From Lingula anatina (taxonomy: Eukaryota > Brachiopoda > Lingulata > Lingulida > Lingulidae), in contig NW_019774292.1 of the NCBI RefSeq assembly GCF_001039355.2, positions 522,689 through 586,688 of the forward strand: 64,000 nucleotides of DNA, in the 5' to 3' direction. Made by a program: the position numbers and the translations under genes. Positions 14,234 to 26,895 of this stretch are shown in pieces (position 1 is the first letter of the stretch; each line of letters opens with the position of its first letter). The notes beneath the pieces were generated by a model. That model ran no database searches. It was not told where the DNA came from and saw only the letters and a list, made by a program, of their open reading frames with translations.

Positions 14234-16276
14234 CAAATCCACTACGTGTTCCATTTTGGACCACACAAGCATATTCTTCATAATGGGGCCATTTTAAAGA
14301 TATCCTCTCTTATGAAACCAATACCGCAATGCAAGTTCCGTTTGAAAAAAGTCTTCAACATTTTACTCAAAACGACGGGTCGGTCCCGCTCTTTAACCAG
14401 CTTCTCGTTTTTTTTCTGGCCTTAACTTGATAAATATCTGGTCTGGAAATAATGGAAGGCGAAATACATCATTTCTGACACCCGTCCACAGGTGTGCAGG
14501 GTCTGTGAAGCACCTGTTATCCCAATGTGCCGTTAGACCTGGTTACACATGAAAAAAATAGTGCAACGTTTCGCTCCGGGGGCGCAACGAAATAGAGCAA
14601 TAAAGGCGATACCTGTCATGTATGCCAGTTTTGTTCTTTGTGCTTGAATATGTACCTCTGCATTTTCCCTAACAACCTTACCTCAAACACTAACGACGTT
14701 TTGTCGAATAGCGGCGAACCGGTGTAACAGGAATGGAAGTCCGCTAGGAACCGTAGTCCGCTTCCCATTACTTTGTACTGGTGACATTAGACCCATATAC
14801 TAATCCCAATACTCCATCTAACCCTAACCTGTACTTTTTTATATGGGATCCCGGACTGCCATTCCTGCCACACAGGTTTGACCAGTGTAAACTTTCCACA
14901 AGTCATTCCGTATTGACTTTGAAGGGGAGGGGGGTAGAGTAGACACGACTATTCGCGTGTTGATTGAGTGACGCGAAGTACCAACTTGTAGGGAGATTAT
15001 TTTCCACATTTGACAGATTTTTGATGAATAATTCAAAAGCACGCCTAATATCTTTGATGTTCAGTGCAGTACTCTACAAATCACTCACGGAATTGAAGGC
15101 TGTCAGCTACCTGATGACGGATATCTAAACAAAACTTTAATTAACTGAATCTACTGCCAGTACGGTTTTTATTTAGCATAATCATATTCAGTATAACAAT
15201 ATTTAATCTCAACTATAAACGGTTGGAAAAACCAGGGTCCAAAATTTTCAACTACCTGACGATTATCAGCGTAGAAACGCGGAGGATATACATACTTGAA
15301 TTTCAGATTAACATTCCTGAGAGTCTGTTTAACACTTAACAGCCATGTGTTTTTTTCTTTTTTTCCCCTTTTTTTTTTTTTTTGGTTATTTTAATTTGTT
15401 AGTCCATTTTATGAAAGGAATAATTTATCAATTCATGGAATTTCTATCTAAAATGTTCTTTTCTTACCAGTCTGTATATACCATGCATCTGCACAGATAC
15501 ATGTAAAAGAGATCTATACAACCGTTAATCTTATTTCAGTCGGTTTTGGAAAATTGACCGTAGGAAATATTCTTATATGGAATTTAAAGTGTGTAGGCTA
15601 ATTTGCTGTTTTCTGGCAATTACTGGAAATTGTTAAGGTTCATCATAAAAAAGACATGTAAGGGACTTCACTGTTTAATATTGATATTCCCTGTCTCCAT
15701 AATTATTCATAAACTTGGAGTCTATGTAGAAACGGTGAAAAGGTTTGTCTATGGCATGTTTCAAAGTACACTTTATCAATTTTTCATGTCAAAAGCATAC
15801 TCATCACAAACGAATGCTTAATGCGCATATTAACGAATACCGGAGTGTTCAGTTACGCTTTAATCCAAAAACAAAACACACACCATGAAAAAAGATTATG
15901 TAGATTGAGTGAAACAATATTTGCTCGTGGCTTTTATCATGCAGAAAAAAATGTTTTTTAACACACCCAGAGCCCACGTTATGCTTCTAGGTAATTAAAT
16001 CAGTATGTGGATAATTGCCATCTTCTCATGTAACAATCAACTGAGCTCTTTCATCTTCCAAATTTCTCATTAAAGATCGTAAAGGTACAGTAAAGTACGT
16101 AAAGGTATAAGTAAAGGTAAGTATATCAGTGCAAAGCATATAAGTTAGCAAGTCAGTCAGCAACTCGTTAATTCATTGCACGCACTGGCTACCACCTTGA
16201 GATAAGAAATAAGATAACAGCAAAAAAATCAAAGTATTCTAAATGTACTCGGAGTGGAATACAATGGAACTGCTTC

Positions 16277-16297
16277 GGGGGGGGGGGGGAGGGGGGG
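16277..16297 (+). repeat. G13-A-G7 homopurine run
   Basis: Thirteen G, one A and seven G, between TGCTTC and GTGCTTCGCG. Potential G-quadruplex and a likely sequencing trouble spot. Confidence 0.9.
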
Positions 16298-18104
16298 TGC
16301 TTCGCGCCGTTCCACACTCTGATAGCAAACCTTAGAATAAAATCAAGCTAGTAGGTGCAAAGCATGTGGTCTGCATATTATGTATCACGCTGCTGATGAG
16401 GAAGGCCAGCTTAATTGCAATCAAAACTACTCAGTTTGTAACTACGTCATCTACATCAGCCAAGCACGCACGCGTTCTAAATTACTTTTGCCGATGCTGT
16501 CTTGGTCAATATTCTATCTCGTACGTTTTGTGCAACGATGTTTGTATAAAAACTTAGTTAACACAACATGTAAAGTGACAATAATTAGATTCTCTGAATA
16601 ATTTCCGTGATTAAAAGGCGAATTCATCGAACAGTAGAGGGAAAAATCTATGATTGCGTAGATAGGTAATGCCCGAGCTAAGGCAAACACAAACGCGTAT
16701 TTGTATGCAAACACGGACAAAAGTGCTATGTCTCGCATAGTCATCACGCCCTTTTCTATTTGAACAACGGATTAACTATTACATTTAAGGAATTCCGATT
16801 GACATTTATAGCTAATAAATCTGTATTCAATGAATTCGTAGCAATCTGCCGATCATTGTAGCAAGGCATCACCCAAACACTTAAATACATGGACGTACAT
16901 GTCTTACTACATGCATTTTATGTTGTTTCCATTAGACAAAAGTGTTGGATTTTACAACAAAAATAAAAGATGTCACCTTGGCCATCACCTTGGCCATATT
17001 GGTTGATACTGTAGCCACCTGCTTATACACGATGTAATGCAATTAACGCCCTCTTAAAATGTACAAACCATGCAGACAACTCCAAGAGCCAGACAGAAAC
17101 GGACACCGTAGGGATTAGTTCTTCAAAACCCTGCAATAAATAACCTCCACTTAGTTGCCTTCAGAAAAAAAAAAGAAAGAATGATGTACTTCGGGCAAAT
17201 AGGATGCCAATACCGGGTATTAGGCCGTACTTTGGGGAGTCTGTCGGTGTTCTTTCCAATCCCCCTCTGAATTCCAAACCTAGAAGTATTGACGCGCTTG
17301 CCCCGGGGTGTGTGAACACAGACTCCTCATAGATCTTAACGCTTCTAAAAGGCATTGATAAATGGCGGTTTTCAAGTTGTCGATATCTTATTAGTTTTCA
17401 TTACTGTGAATTTGTCCGGTACGATTAGGGCACTAAGAAACCCCTTGAAAAGGAGACAAAAGAAGGCTTATTGTTACGCCTGATGGGCATATAGCCTCCT
17501 GTTCAAAATAGGCTCTCAGTTAGCTGTGATGATTTTAAAAAGCGACGGAATTGTAGAGATTATATCTGCCCTATCAACACGCACGGTACCTTCAATGAAA
17601 TGATTATATTACAATATAGAAGTCTTATAGTCATAAAATATAAAACGGTGTGCTGAGAGGCTTGGATGATTCAAACTGTCCCATACTGGAACCGCATTTC
17701 AAAAACTTTTTTACCATGTCAAAGCAATTATTATAACTTGAATTTAAGACAACACCACATCTTTTTTCACTTGATTTAGGAAAGCAAATGAACTTGCAAA
17801 ATGATTCTCAGTGCAAACAGACATTACGATATTTGCAGAAGGTAATATATAAATATTTTGACACTAGCTTTAAACATTTATAAGCAAACGAAAATGGTCC
17901 ACATTCTGCGTTTTGAAATGTGCCCTTATCACCATCAGACAAATGGACAACGACCAGTCCGTTTTTAGATATATCTCAAGGCGATAAGATAAAAGCCTTG
18001 TTCCTTTGAGTTGATTAAAATGGCCATACAAAGCACTTACAGGACTTGATCAAGTCTCGCTACACTAATAAAATTTACCATCGCAAACTAACCAATATCA
18101 TAGG

Positions 18105-18357
18105 CCCCATTCCCATAGAAAACATCGGTCTACGTGGATCGATCCAGCTCTGCGTAGATTCTCGCTGACTGCAATCAGCTTAACTGAATGGCCCGCCACC
18201 TCCTGGTGTTAAGTAGAAAACAAAATAGCTGGCGATTATACGAATCGGTTAGAAACAAGAGGAGAACTGTCATTCAGCTAAGCTAATTGCACTTAGCGTG
18301 AGTCCCCACAGAGTTGGATCGACCCAGTATAGACCGATGGTGTCCATGGGAATGGGA
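18105..18357 (+). mobile_element. MITE family 1, subfamily a, copy 2
   Basis: Ends CCCCATTCCCATAG and CCATGGGAATGGG. GGTCTACGTGGATCGATCC is mirrored by GGATCGACCCAGTATAGACC, and the centre is CACCTCCTGGTGTTAAGTAGAA. 253 bp; the best-preserved copy of this subfamily. Confidence 0.85.
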
Positions 18358-18849
18358 CCTTAAGTATCCAACTGCATTGTTCACTCTAAGAAACCCACTG
18401 TGATTGTCTAGCACTATGAAAAATTACAGTTCTCAACAGGAGATCTTCTGTCCAATTTGCAATTTGCTAATATAATTTGCCATCGAGATCACGGGCCGAG
18501 ATAAGGGGGTCAGAAAAATGCCACGGCGTCCCCGGTCCCTCATTAACGACAAAATCCGTCCGGTCTAAAATCGTATCCCAATCAACAGCGTGATTCTATT
18601 TCCAAGAATTCTTTTTTTTTCCTCCGGCTGCACAAAGGGGAAATCAACACCGAGTAAGTGCCGGGAAAAAATTATTTACCGGGTTTAGATTTCTCGCTGT
18701 TGAGAATTTGATTATAGCCTTCATTGGCTGGTTGGATACAGCTTATGATACGTTTAAGATAGCGAAAGAAATAACTTACATACCTCCATGTAACTTCATC
18801 CGTGAATATTCACAAATAAAATGGTGTTGTGAATGCAGTGAATTCAGTG

Positions 18850-19055
18850 TTCCCATAAACCTATCGTACTAGCAATCTAACTCCAAGGGGTTTCTCTCTA
18901 AATTACATTCAGTTTAAGCTGTTTAAATGTCTGTCACGCCCACTAAAGCTGCTGGGGGTTAATTGACGCTCATGCATGCTTAAACTAAATGCAATTTAGC
19001 AAGAAAGCCATCGGAGATAGATCGATCCTGCTAATACGAAAGAATATGGGAATGG
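18850..19055 (+). mobile_element. MITE family 1, subfamily b, copy 2 (diverged)
   Basis: TTCCCATA to TATGGGAATGG ends, with centre GTCTGTCACGCCCACTAAAGCTGCTGGGGGTTAATTGACG. It lies 493 bp from a subfamily a copy, so both types coexist locally. Confidence 0.78.
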
Positions 19056-22000
19056 TCCCTTAATGTTGGTTCCTAATTTGATGATTTGTTCCATTCCCTA
19101 GTTAATTTACGGTATAATCTGTTGGGAATATATTTGTCTTATGTACAGGCAAATTGATGAATGCCATAACAACATAAGACCAGTGTATCTGAATAGAAAT
19201 GAACATTCCTGGAAACCGGTATGGTTCTCATTACTTTTATAGAACTATCAAAACTCTTCACTAAATAGCCTATTATAGTCCGTATTAGCCAAATCTACAT
19301 TTTCTTTATCAAACCGACAAGACTTTAAGATCTCAAGATCCTAAGTCTAATTCATTTTCGAGGAGATATTATGACTGTAATTTACTTGGGAATGAGAGCT
19401 TACAGAAAGGCAGCTCCTTGTATTTCTGTAATTGGCAGGAATGCAATTACATAATTTTGATTCTGACAACAACGATTAAGAATATATAAGTATACATCTC
19501 CACTGCCGCTATTACTATAACTGTTGAATAACAAGCAGTTGAACTATAGGAAAGTGAATAGAAGGAATGAAATTATACGAAAAGTAGGCTTATAAAGATT
19601 GCCAATAACTAAAAACATGCATCTTGGAATAAAAATACAGATCTCTTTTTCTACATTGTGTAACTGGTGAACAGCAATGCAAGAACCATGTATAAACCAT
19701 GGGAATAAAGTATAAGGCAAAAAAAACGTTATAAAAGAAGTAAGCTTATGAAGAGAACCAGCGTTAACAATACGTAAAATATACAGACCCTATCCCTTTC
19801 TGTAACCTTCAGCAAAATATCCAAAATATCCGATGTTTAGCTTCCTCGATAAGGTCCAATTAGAAAGTGTTTCTAGATAACCCACGCTCCAGGTGAGAAG
19901 AGCCTTAATGTATAAATGTTCGAATCCATCATCCTCATCATCGTCATCACCGTTTCTCTCTTTCTTTAAACAGTTTTTTTGTAACTTTGCCTCGATGCTA
20001 TTCAAGTATTATCAACCGGAATGCATAATTACCAATAAAAAATCTCGTTTAACCTTCAGCGTGACGGTGTAGCATACTTCAGTAATCACTATCTATACCA
20101 AGAATGGCGACCCCCGCCGTCATCATTGGAGTTAAAATGAAGTAATTATATCGTGTGCATATCCACCGATAGTATGATCCGCGCATTAAATAAGCCAACG
20201 GAATAAAAAGGCCACCGAATATTGATTATGGCAACCGGTCTTCTGTCTTTTTTTATAATGAATCGTTTCTGGAATCTGTTCTTTTTAGAAATGGACGCTG
20301 TCAGGTAGTGGGACGAACGCTATCCGGCAATTCTTAACGACCTGTTACTTTTTTTGTTCTTCGGCAGGGGTGCATGCTGCGAAGGTGGTTTTTATTGAAC
20401 GGAATAATTCATCTCTGTTACGATTAGCATATCTTCCTGTTCATTATTTTGTCCCGTGTCTCCGATTTTTACATAACGCAATAACACAAAGGTAACTTAG
20501 AAGGTAACTTATAGTTTAGTTATTTTGATATTTTTATTTGTTTATTTTTATTATTATTATTATTGTTATTGTTGCTGTTGATGTTTTATGCTGGTTTTGA
20601 GAGACAGGCATTGTCGAACACATTCCCGTTACATCGCTCTTGTTTCATCAGTCGACATGCCGTTATCACTATAACAAAATACTCGGGTTCGGAAATACCG
20701 CTGACATTGTGTTTTTCGGTTAGGTGAAGGTACCGTACATCCTTTAAAGGTATACTAACTACAATAACACGCAAGCGCAACAAATACAAGATGCTTGAAT
20801 ATTAGGACGGTTAATAGTTGTAGAAGTCTACAAGAGTCCAGATGTTAACTGCATCAAATTATAATATCCGCTTACTGACTTTCATTATTTGAGGCACGGT
20901 ACCATCACAAGAATCTGCAGCACTTTCCAAAGAAATGTGGTATTATAATAGCAAGTGTCATATTGTTATTTTTTTTTTAGTACTTAATACCTTATTTTAT
21001 CTTACTTATGGCGCCATCTCAATCAGAACGATAACTTCAAACTGGAAGGAAGTGGGCCTCGTGCCACAAACGAATCATATCCCGAAAACTAGTCTTCAAT
21101 TTTAGATTAAAATCGATCTAATTCAGTACAAAATTAATTCATAATGATCTATTAAATAAAGCAGGCGTTAGTCTGTAACTTTAGACATGTCCCTCTTGTT
21201 ATAAGTCAGGTGTGCTGTTTCATTCCCTTGGACATCCGGTACCTCTGATTTACTTCGAGTCAAAGTTGGTTAAAATTATGGTCTTTAAGTTGAGGTCAAT
21301 TTTCGAACGGGCTAGAGTAATTTTGTGTCGAAAGAAGGCTTAGAACTATGGTGCCTTTTCATCCAGAACTCTCCCTTCCATCTGTATTCTCCTGATATGT
21401 GTAAGAAACCGGAAATCAACAGCACGGCAGCAGCTTATAACCTAATTAAAGAAAACACCAAATAACGCGCATCGGGCCGAAGTGTCAAAACCAACCCACG
21501 CATTTTATCGATATTCGTTCCAGCAACTCATATTAACTGGACTATTCCCGTACTGACAGATTAAAAAACCGGACATTTTAATTGACCTATAGGGATGAAC
21601 ATTTGCGCTGAACTTTAACTTGTTTCGATGACCTCAGTATGCACGAGGTAACGCAGGAATAGTTCAGCAAATCCCCAACTGTGACTCGACACAAAATTCA
21701 GACGCGAAGTTCAGATAAGGTCATCAGGTTTACCATAATATCAATATCTCTAATTAAGCGTACAGTGTATACCAAATTCATTCCCAGTAGTGGGGCAAAA
21801 ACATTAACCAAATAGGTGTATATTAAAAGACAGGCAAAGCGGTTTCATAGGTTATATGTCGTGATCTTCGTTTGTACTCGTGCCCCAATCGGGTGGGAAA
21901 CTTCCCCAGAGACAAGGTACCAAAGCCCCCATATTCACAAAAGGGAGTGCATGACGTCCGACACAAGGCGCATCAATTAAACTTTTGCGTTATACACATA

Positions 22001-22589
22001 AAAAACCGATACGAGGTCTGCCGGGGGCAGGTGTGACCCCACGCACGTCGAAACCGGTTCCGAACACAGGTAGTGTGTGGAAATCAGCCATGATGCCAGT
22101 TGGGCCGCTTTTCGGTCGAAAATGCTTCCAGTCTGAACAGGTTTTGCGCGTGTACGTACACAGGTAGATAAATGTGAATATCAGGTTAACGAAAAAATAA
22201 TATCAGTATCACGTTATTGTCATTAGACTAAGGCACTTCCCCAAGAAAAAGGTTAATTGTTCCATTATCCCAAATGGCAAGCATATCACATTTCACATGT
22301 ACTGAAATAGCGATCTGTTTGATGCTATCATTTCGTATCTTGTAAAAGTATCTTTTTTCTCATAGCGTTGTGACGCCATAATTACGTCCCATTGAGGTCA
22401 TTAACAATCCTAAGTTAATTAACTACTTAAGCTGATTTCCTTTGATCTGTAAAACTTCAAGGCACAATGATTAAAACTTTATTTTTCACGCCAAGACGAT
22501 CCTAGTTGCGCATGGGACATCTTGCCTCTTTGAATATGGTCAAATTGCAAAATGTGCAAGTCTGTAACAGCGGCTGTATGATCAAATGT
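19056..22589. other. Non-coding stretch
   Basis: No gene, RNA or element recognised; mixed AT-rich sequence with a small ATT/GTT run near 20,550. Confidence 0.5.
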
Positions 22590-22765
22590 CAGGGGCGGAT
22601 CCAAAGATATTTTCTGAGAGTATTCCAAATTATCTTTGTTGATCTATCCTCCATTTTTGACCGTCTTCTGACAGAAAAAAACAGATATCCGTCAAAACTT
22701 AAAAATAAACTTAAAAATCTGACCGTCTTCCGGAAGACCCCGAAGACGGCCTCAATCCGCCCCTG
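22590..22765. mobile_element. Second MITE type with CAGGGGCGGAT ends
   Basis: Starts CAGGGGCGGAT and ends ATCCGCCCCTG, an 11 bp perfect terminal inverted repeat, 176 bp in all. AATGT directly flanks both sides (22585-22589 and 22766-22770), a possible 5 bp target duplication. CAGGGGC ends recall hAT-type elements, but hAT usually makes 8 bp duplications, so the superfamily is uncertain. Confidence 0.75.
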
Positions 22766-24319
22766 AATGTGACACCAAGACAAAAAAACTTGAGAGATGG
22801 TAGTAATACATACACCAACGCACACGTATGAGATAGTCAATACCTAATAATTCTTTAGCGCAAGTGATTGATTAAAAAAATAATCAATTGGTATATAAGA
22901 ATGGCTTTTTAATGGAAGTACTGGAGACCTTTGACCCTGTACTGGTTTACAAAAGTAAATTAAGTCCGAAATTTGGCCTTGACTTTGAAACCAAAATGTT
23001 TGCCCAATTCAGTACAAGATTAATTTTTCTAAGCCAACTTCAATAAGTTAGGTATCGATCGGAAACGATGACAACGTCTTTCTTGTAATACAACAACTGC
23101 AACGTGCTTTTCAATCAATGCGAGCATTCTTTTATCTTGGGTCGAAAATCATTAAATTTTGGATAATTTTTTGCACGAAAGTTTTTTTTTCTTGTGAAAG
23201 AGGCCACTTGATGACCATTGTCCACCATGGGTGACCATCTGCCCTGACCAATATTCACTAAGTCTACATGTCAAGATTACCCGTCTTATAAACGCAAATG
23301 ACTTCGGACAGGCAACTTCACGAGGGATTTGCCAAGCGCTAATCTAATTTCACGCAATGTTTTCACAAAGAGTTTTATCATCCTCAACGCAGTGGTCTCC
23401 GATGCATCTTTGCCATTTCTTGTTTGTCAGTATAGGCTGTGAGAGATACAGGATAATAAGAAAAAATCATCTTGTGTCTCCATGTAAAGGACGTCTGGTT
23501 TTTATACTGGGTAATTTAACAAGCTATATTTTATAAACGTTAGTGGTATTCCTCAAGATGCTGCCTCTACCATGTAAAAATGCCATGCTAAACAGTTCAT
23601 GATCAATGCGTCTTTCTATTTGCCTGATATTGTTATGGCATGGTGCATGTTATGACTAATTGTTATGGTATATTATTGGAGAGCCTGTAATTTTATGATG
23701 TGGACGTAAAATGACTAGCGCGGGACATACCGATGAAGGCTTCAATGAAGTGCGTCTTTATAAAACAGTCTCAATGAAATGTGTCTTAAAAAAAGTACCT
23801 CAGCTTTGATTCAGAGCGTGTAACTGCATGCAGATTGAAAAGTTGCTCTGACGTAAATCTAACCAGAGGTTAAAAAAACGATCAAATGTAAGAATGAAAT
23901 TACGTCAATCCAAAGTAATAAAGTAGTTGGGCAATGAACCTGAAATTCTGATGTACGGTATTAATAAAGCATAAGCTAAGACCTATTGAGAAGAGGTGAC
24001 TTCCATATGCTTTGACATCGGTGTTGGTTTCTCAGAAGGAAGAAAAATTGGGTCATCAGAGAAACTCTTTTTGGGGTGTGAATGCTGCTTGACAATGGTT
24101 GTGATGCCATTTGCAAAAAGAAGAAGAAGAAAAAAAGAAGCTTTATTGCTACCACTGTAATGGTGCATGGTCAAGAACATTTATAAATAAACTTACATTA
24201 TAAACAATCTACTATCTCAAACCATAATCATTTACGTAGACGCATATTCACTTTAAATTTCAAAACACGTTACGTTGATTAGAATGAAGAATGATTTTTT
24301 AATTGAATGTTCACACTTT

Positions 24320-24640
24320 CTTTATCTTGATGCCATCAAAACGCGGCCATTTATTAAGCACAAGTCAAGCACGAACTAGAAGGTCAATGCGCACTGTTAA
24401 TTATAGACACTTAATGCTGATGATTAACAATCGTATTAATACAAACAAATGTCATTATCATCACTAGCTGTAATTACTTAGGATCTCGACATTATTGGTC
24501 ATTATTCTATTATTCATGTGTCAACGTAGCAAAGGTCATCTGCGTCCCGTCACGCTAAACCCGTGTATTTATGTCATTACCAATTACTAATAGTGCAATT
24601 CACAGTAATATGCTGCAATTTCAAAAAAATCAATCAAATC
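24320..24640. promoter_or_regulatory. Candidate enhancer-like block (weak)
   Basis: Dense TAATTA/ATTAAT/TAATTAC homeodomain-type words and TCATTA clusters in non-repetitive sequence, with no ORF. The composition stands out from the repeats nearby, but that alone does not prove function. Confidence 0.25.
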
Positions 24641-25730
24641 GGTGTTTCCAAGAAATAATTTCCGTGTAACGCTAACGGTCTTGTGTTTTTTCTTGGTGTT
24701 AATTTCGCGTAGTTTCTTGTACATATGTTGGCTTACAACTATGACGATGGCTACAATGACCACTTGGGACTATGATTTCTAAGAAAATTAATCAAATTGG
24801 CATGTTCTCGATTTGGTATCTCAGAAACATTGACGGTCTTATGATGACTTAAATTTCCTAAATACAGTAGTTAAGGCTTTAGCGCTTGCAGTCGTTAAGA
24901 TAATGACCGAAATCGGAACCGTCACGCCATCAAATGACGTCATCACACGACACGGCGGGCGAGTTCAGAGTAAGGGGGTCGGTTTTTGAAACGCCACCAG
25001 CACTGGTATTGATCAAAATGATCGTCTACATCTGATAAAACCTTATGAAGTCATTAAATATCACAAAGAAGAGGGTTTCACGTTTCATGTTAACATCTTT
25101 GTATATATTATTTTATATTTAAGTGCGATGTTCTTGAGTGTTCGACCAAACTCTGCGTCCTTTTTTAGACAAACATGCCTAGAAATATCTCCAAATTTCT
25201 GTAGTAAAAAATGTGAAATTTATGCCTTAAATGTTTGAGGCGCCTTGTATATTAAACATATCTTTTAGCAAATGAATTAAACATTACAAATACAAATATA
25301 AACACAGATACTTCCGTCTCTGTATCGGTATATAAAACACATACCCATAGATCATGTAACTCATTCATTATTCAATCATCCTGATTATTGATCGTTTTTG
25401 CGACTTAAGCTCCAAGCAATTATGGAAGGAGCAACACATCAGATCTAATGTCATAAAAAGTGTGACAATTGTACTGATCTTTAGCCGTGAAATCAATAGA
25501 TGATTATGACGCAACACAAATTAGTTATGTAATAACGCAAAGGCTGGATCCGCTATTTTCTCAATATAAACATGCATTTATTCGATGTCTTTTTAGATGC
25601 CTGTCACTAATATGCTTTTGCAGCAATGGGTAGCTTATGTGAAATGAGCAGGCCCACAGAGAAACTGCTGTCAAAAATCGGTCTTAATTGTAAGATAGAA
25701 AGCGTTTGTCTAATTTAGAGTACCTGTCTG

Positions 25731-25772
25731 TAATGTATTATATAATATAATAATATATTATATAATATAATA
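25731..25772 (+). repeat. AT-rich tandem pair TATTATATAATATAATAA
   Basis: An 18-19 bp unit present twice in direct orientation; it is also partly self-complementary. Confidence 0.75.
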
Positions 25773-26314
25773 ATCCAGTAGTAACCTACTAAAATAAGGA
25801 GATATGAACCGATTAAAAAAAAATCGGTTTCTGCGGTCAAAGAAAAATGGACAAAGACTGACTCGAAACTTCTGTAAAAGAGGGGAAAGGATTCTTCGGG
25901 CGTACAGAAGCACTGCAAAAAACGCCCCTTTTTACAGCACGGATTTTAAAATTTATTTTGCAACGTTGAATGCTCAGAGCCTTGGATGCGGATGTACGCG
26001 ACAGGCAACGTCAACTCATAGCCAGACGCTCAAATTTTTGTAAAATGCCTCAACATCCGCCTGCGTCGAAAGGCGGCTAGACAACCCACGAGATAGAAAT
26101 ATGAGACTCTTCATCTTCAAACACTAGAGCTGCCACCGGAGATTTTCTCCTGGGTATTACGCTTGGGTCGCAAGGGCCGTAGTTTTCATTATTACAACAC
26201 TGATTGGTTGTTCTGCTTAATTACATGAAGCAAATGAAGGTCGCCGTTTCCATTTGTTTCCACTATAGGGAGAAAATTGGTCTGAAGTATTCTCTTGGTA
26301 ATCGTGATGAAGAT

Positions 26315-26545
26315 AGATGGGGACCGGTTCCGACGACTGATGGAATTCCAATGGAGAAAAAACAGCAGTTTTATAATGCTAGCGGATTCTGAGCATCAAA
26401 AAGAAAAAAGGTCCTACGTCATAGGCAGACGATCTCCTCCTTGGACAGACAGATGGGGGATGGTTCCGACGACTGATGGCACTCCAATGAAAAAAAAGTT
26501 ATATAACGCTTGCGGATAGTGAGCATCAAAAAGAGAAGAGGGGGC
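26315..26545 (+). repeat. Two-copy diverged tandem repeat, about 135 bp period
   Basis: GATGGGGACCGGTTCCGACGACTGATGG (from about 26,315) through GAGCATCAAAAAGA (about 26,405) is repeated from about 26,452 to 26,535 with scattered changes. Both copies are followed by purine-rich sequence. Non-coding. Confidence 0.85.
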
Positions 26546-26568
26546 TTTTCTCACCATCTCCCTAGCTG

Positions 26569-26570
<2 letters not shown>

Positions 26571-26612
<42 letters not shown>
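26571..26612 (+). repeat. T42 homopolymer
   Basis: Forty-two consecutive T, directly after the tandem repeat at 26315-26545. It could be a retroposed poly(A) tail in minus orientation, but no element body is recognised. Confidence 0.9.
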
Positions 26613-26614
<2 letters not shown>

Positions 26615-26810
26615 CATAGGGCGATCTTGGGAATTTTGCATGTTACCTCTACATCTGATTGTGAGTATTAGTGTGTCACCTTTCTCTGCTTGCTGTGGGA
26701 CAATTGCTAAATCTGCAGAGCGGGGAAGGCCCCTCACCCTCACCCGCCCCTGTTATCCACCCTTTATGTCATTTGCTGTTTGATTAAAATAAATCATTTT
26801 TATGCCACCG

Positions 26811-26895
26811 CAACTGGAAACACGCGTTGCCATGAAGACATTAAAATTGCGCAACTGGAAACACACGCGTTGCCACGAAGACAGATTAAAAATGG
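26811..26895 (+). repeat. Two-copy tandem repeat, about 48 bp
   Basis: CAACTGGAAACACGCGTTGCC...GAAGACATTAAAA is followed by CAACTGGAAACACACGCGTTGCC...GAAGACAGATTAAAA. Confidence 0.85.

Larger units (their letters stand above)
13830..18104. other. Non-coding stretch
   Basis: No gene recognised. It holds (TTTA)n, a T-rich patch near 15,350-15,390, a short GTAAAGGTA iteration at about 16,078-16,125 and the G-run at 16,277. Confidence 0.5.
22766..26314. other. Non-coding stretch
   Basis: No gene recognised. Contains a perfect TGACGTCA at 24935-24942 and the homeodomain-word cluster at 24,320-24,640. Confidence 0.5.

Noticed and set aside
22506-22840. Open frames on both strands around 22.6 kb
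   Set aside because: They run across the inverted-repeat element at 22590-22765 and its termini.
26571-26612. T42 run as the tail of a SINE or processed pseudogene
   Set aside because: No element body, promoter box or target duplication could be recognised beside it.
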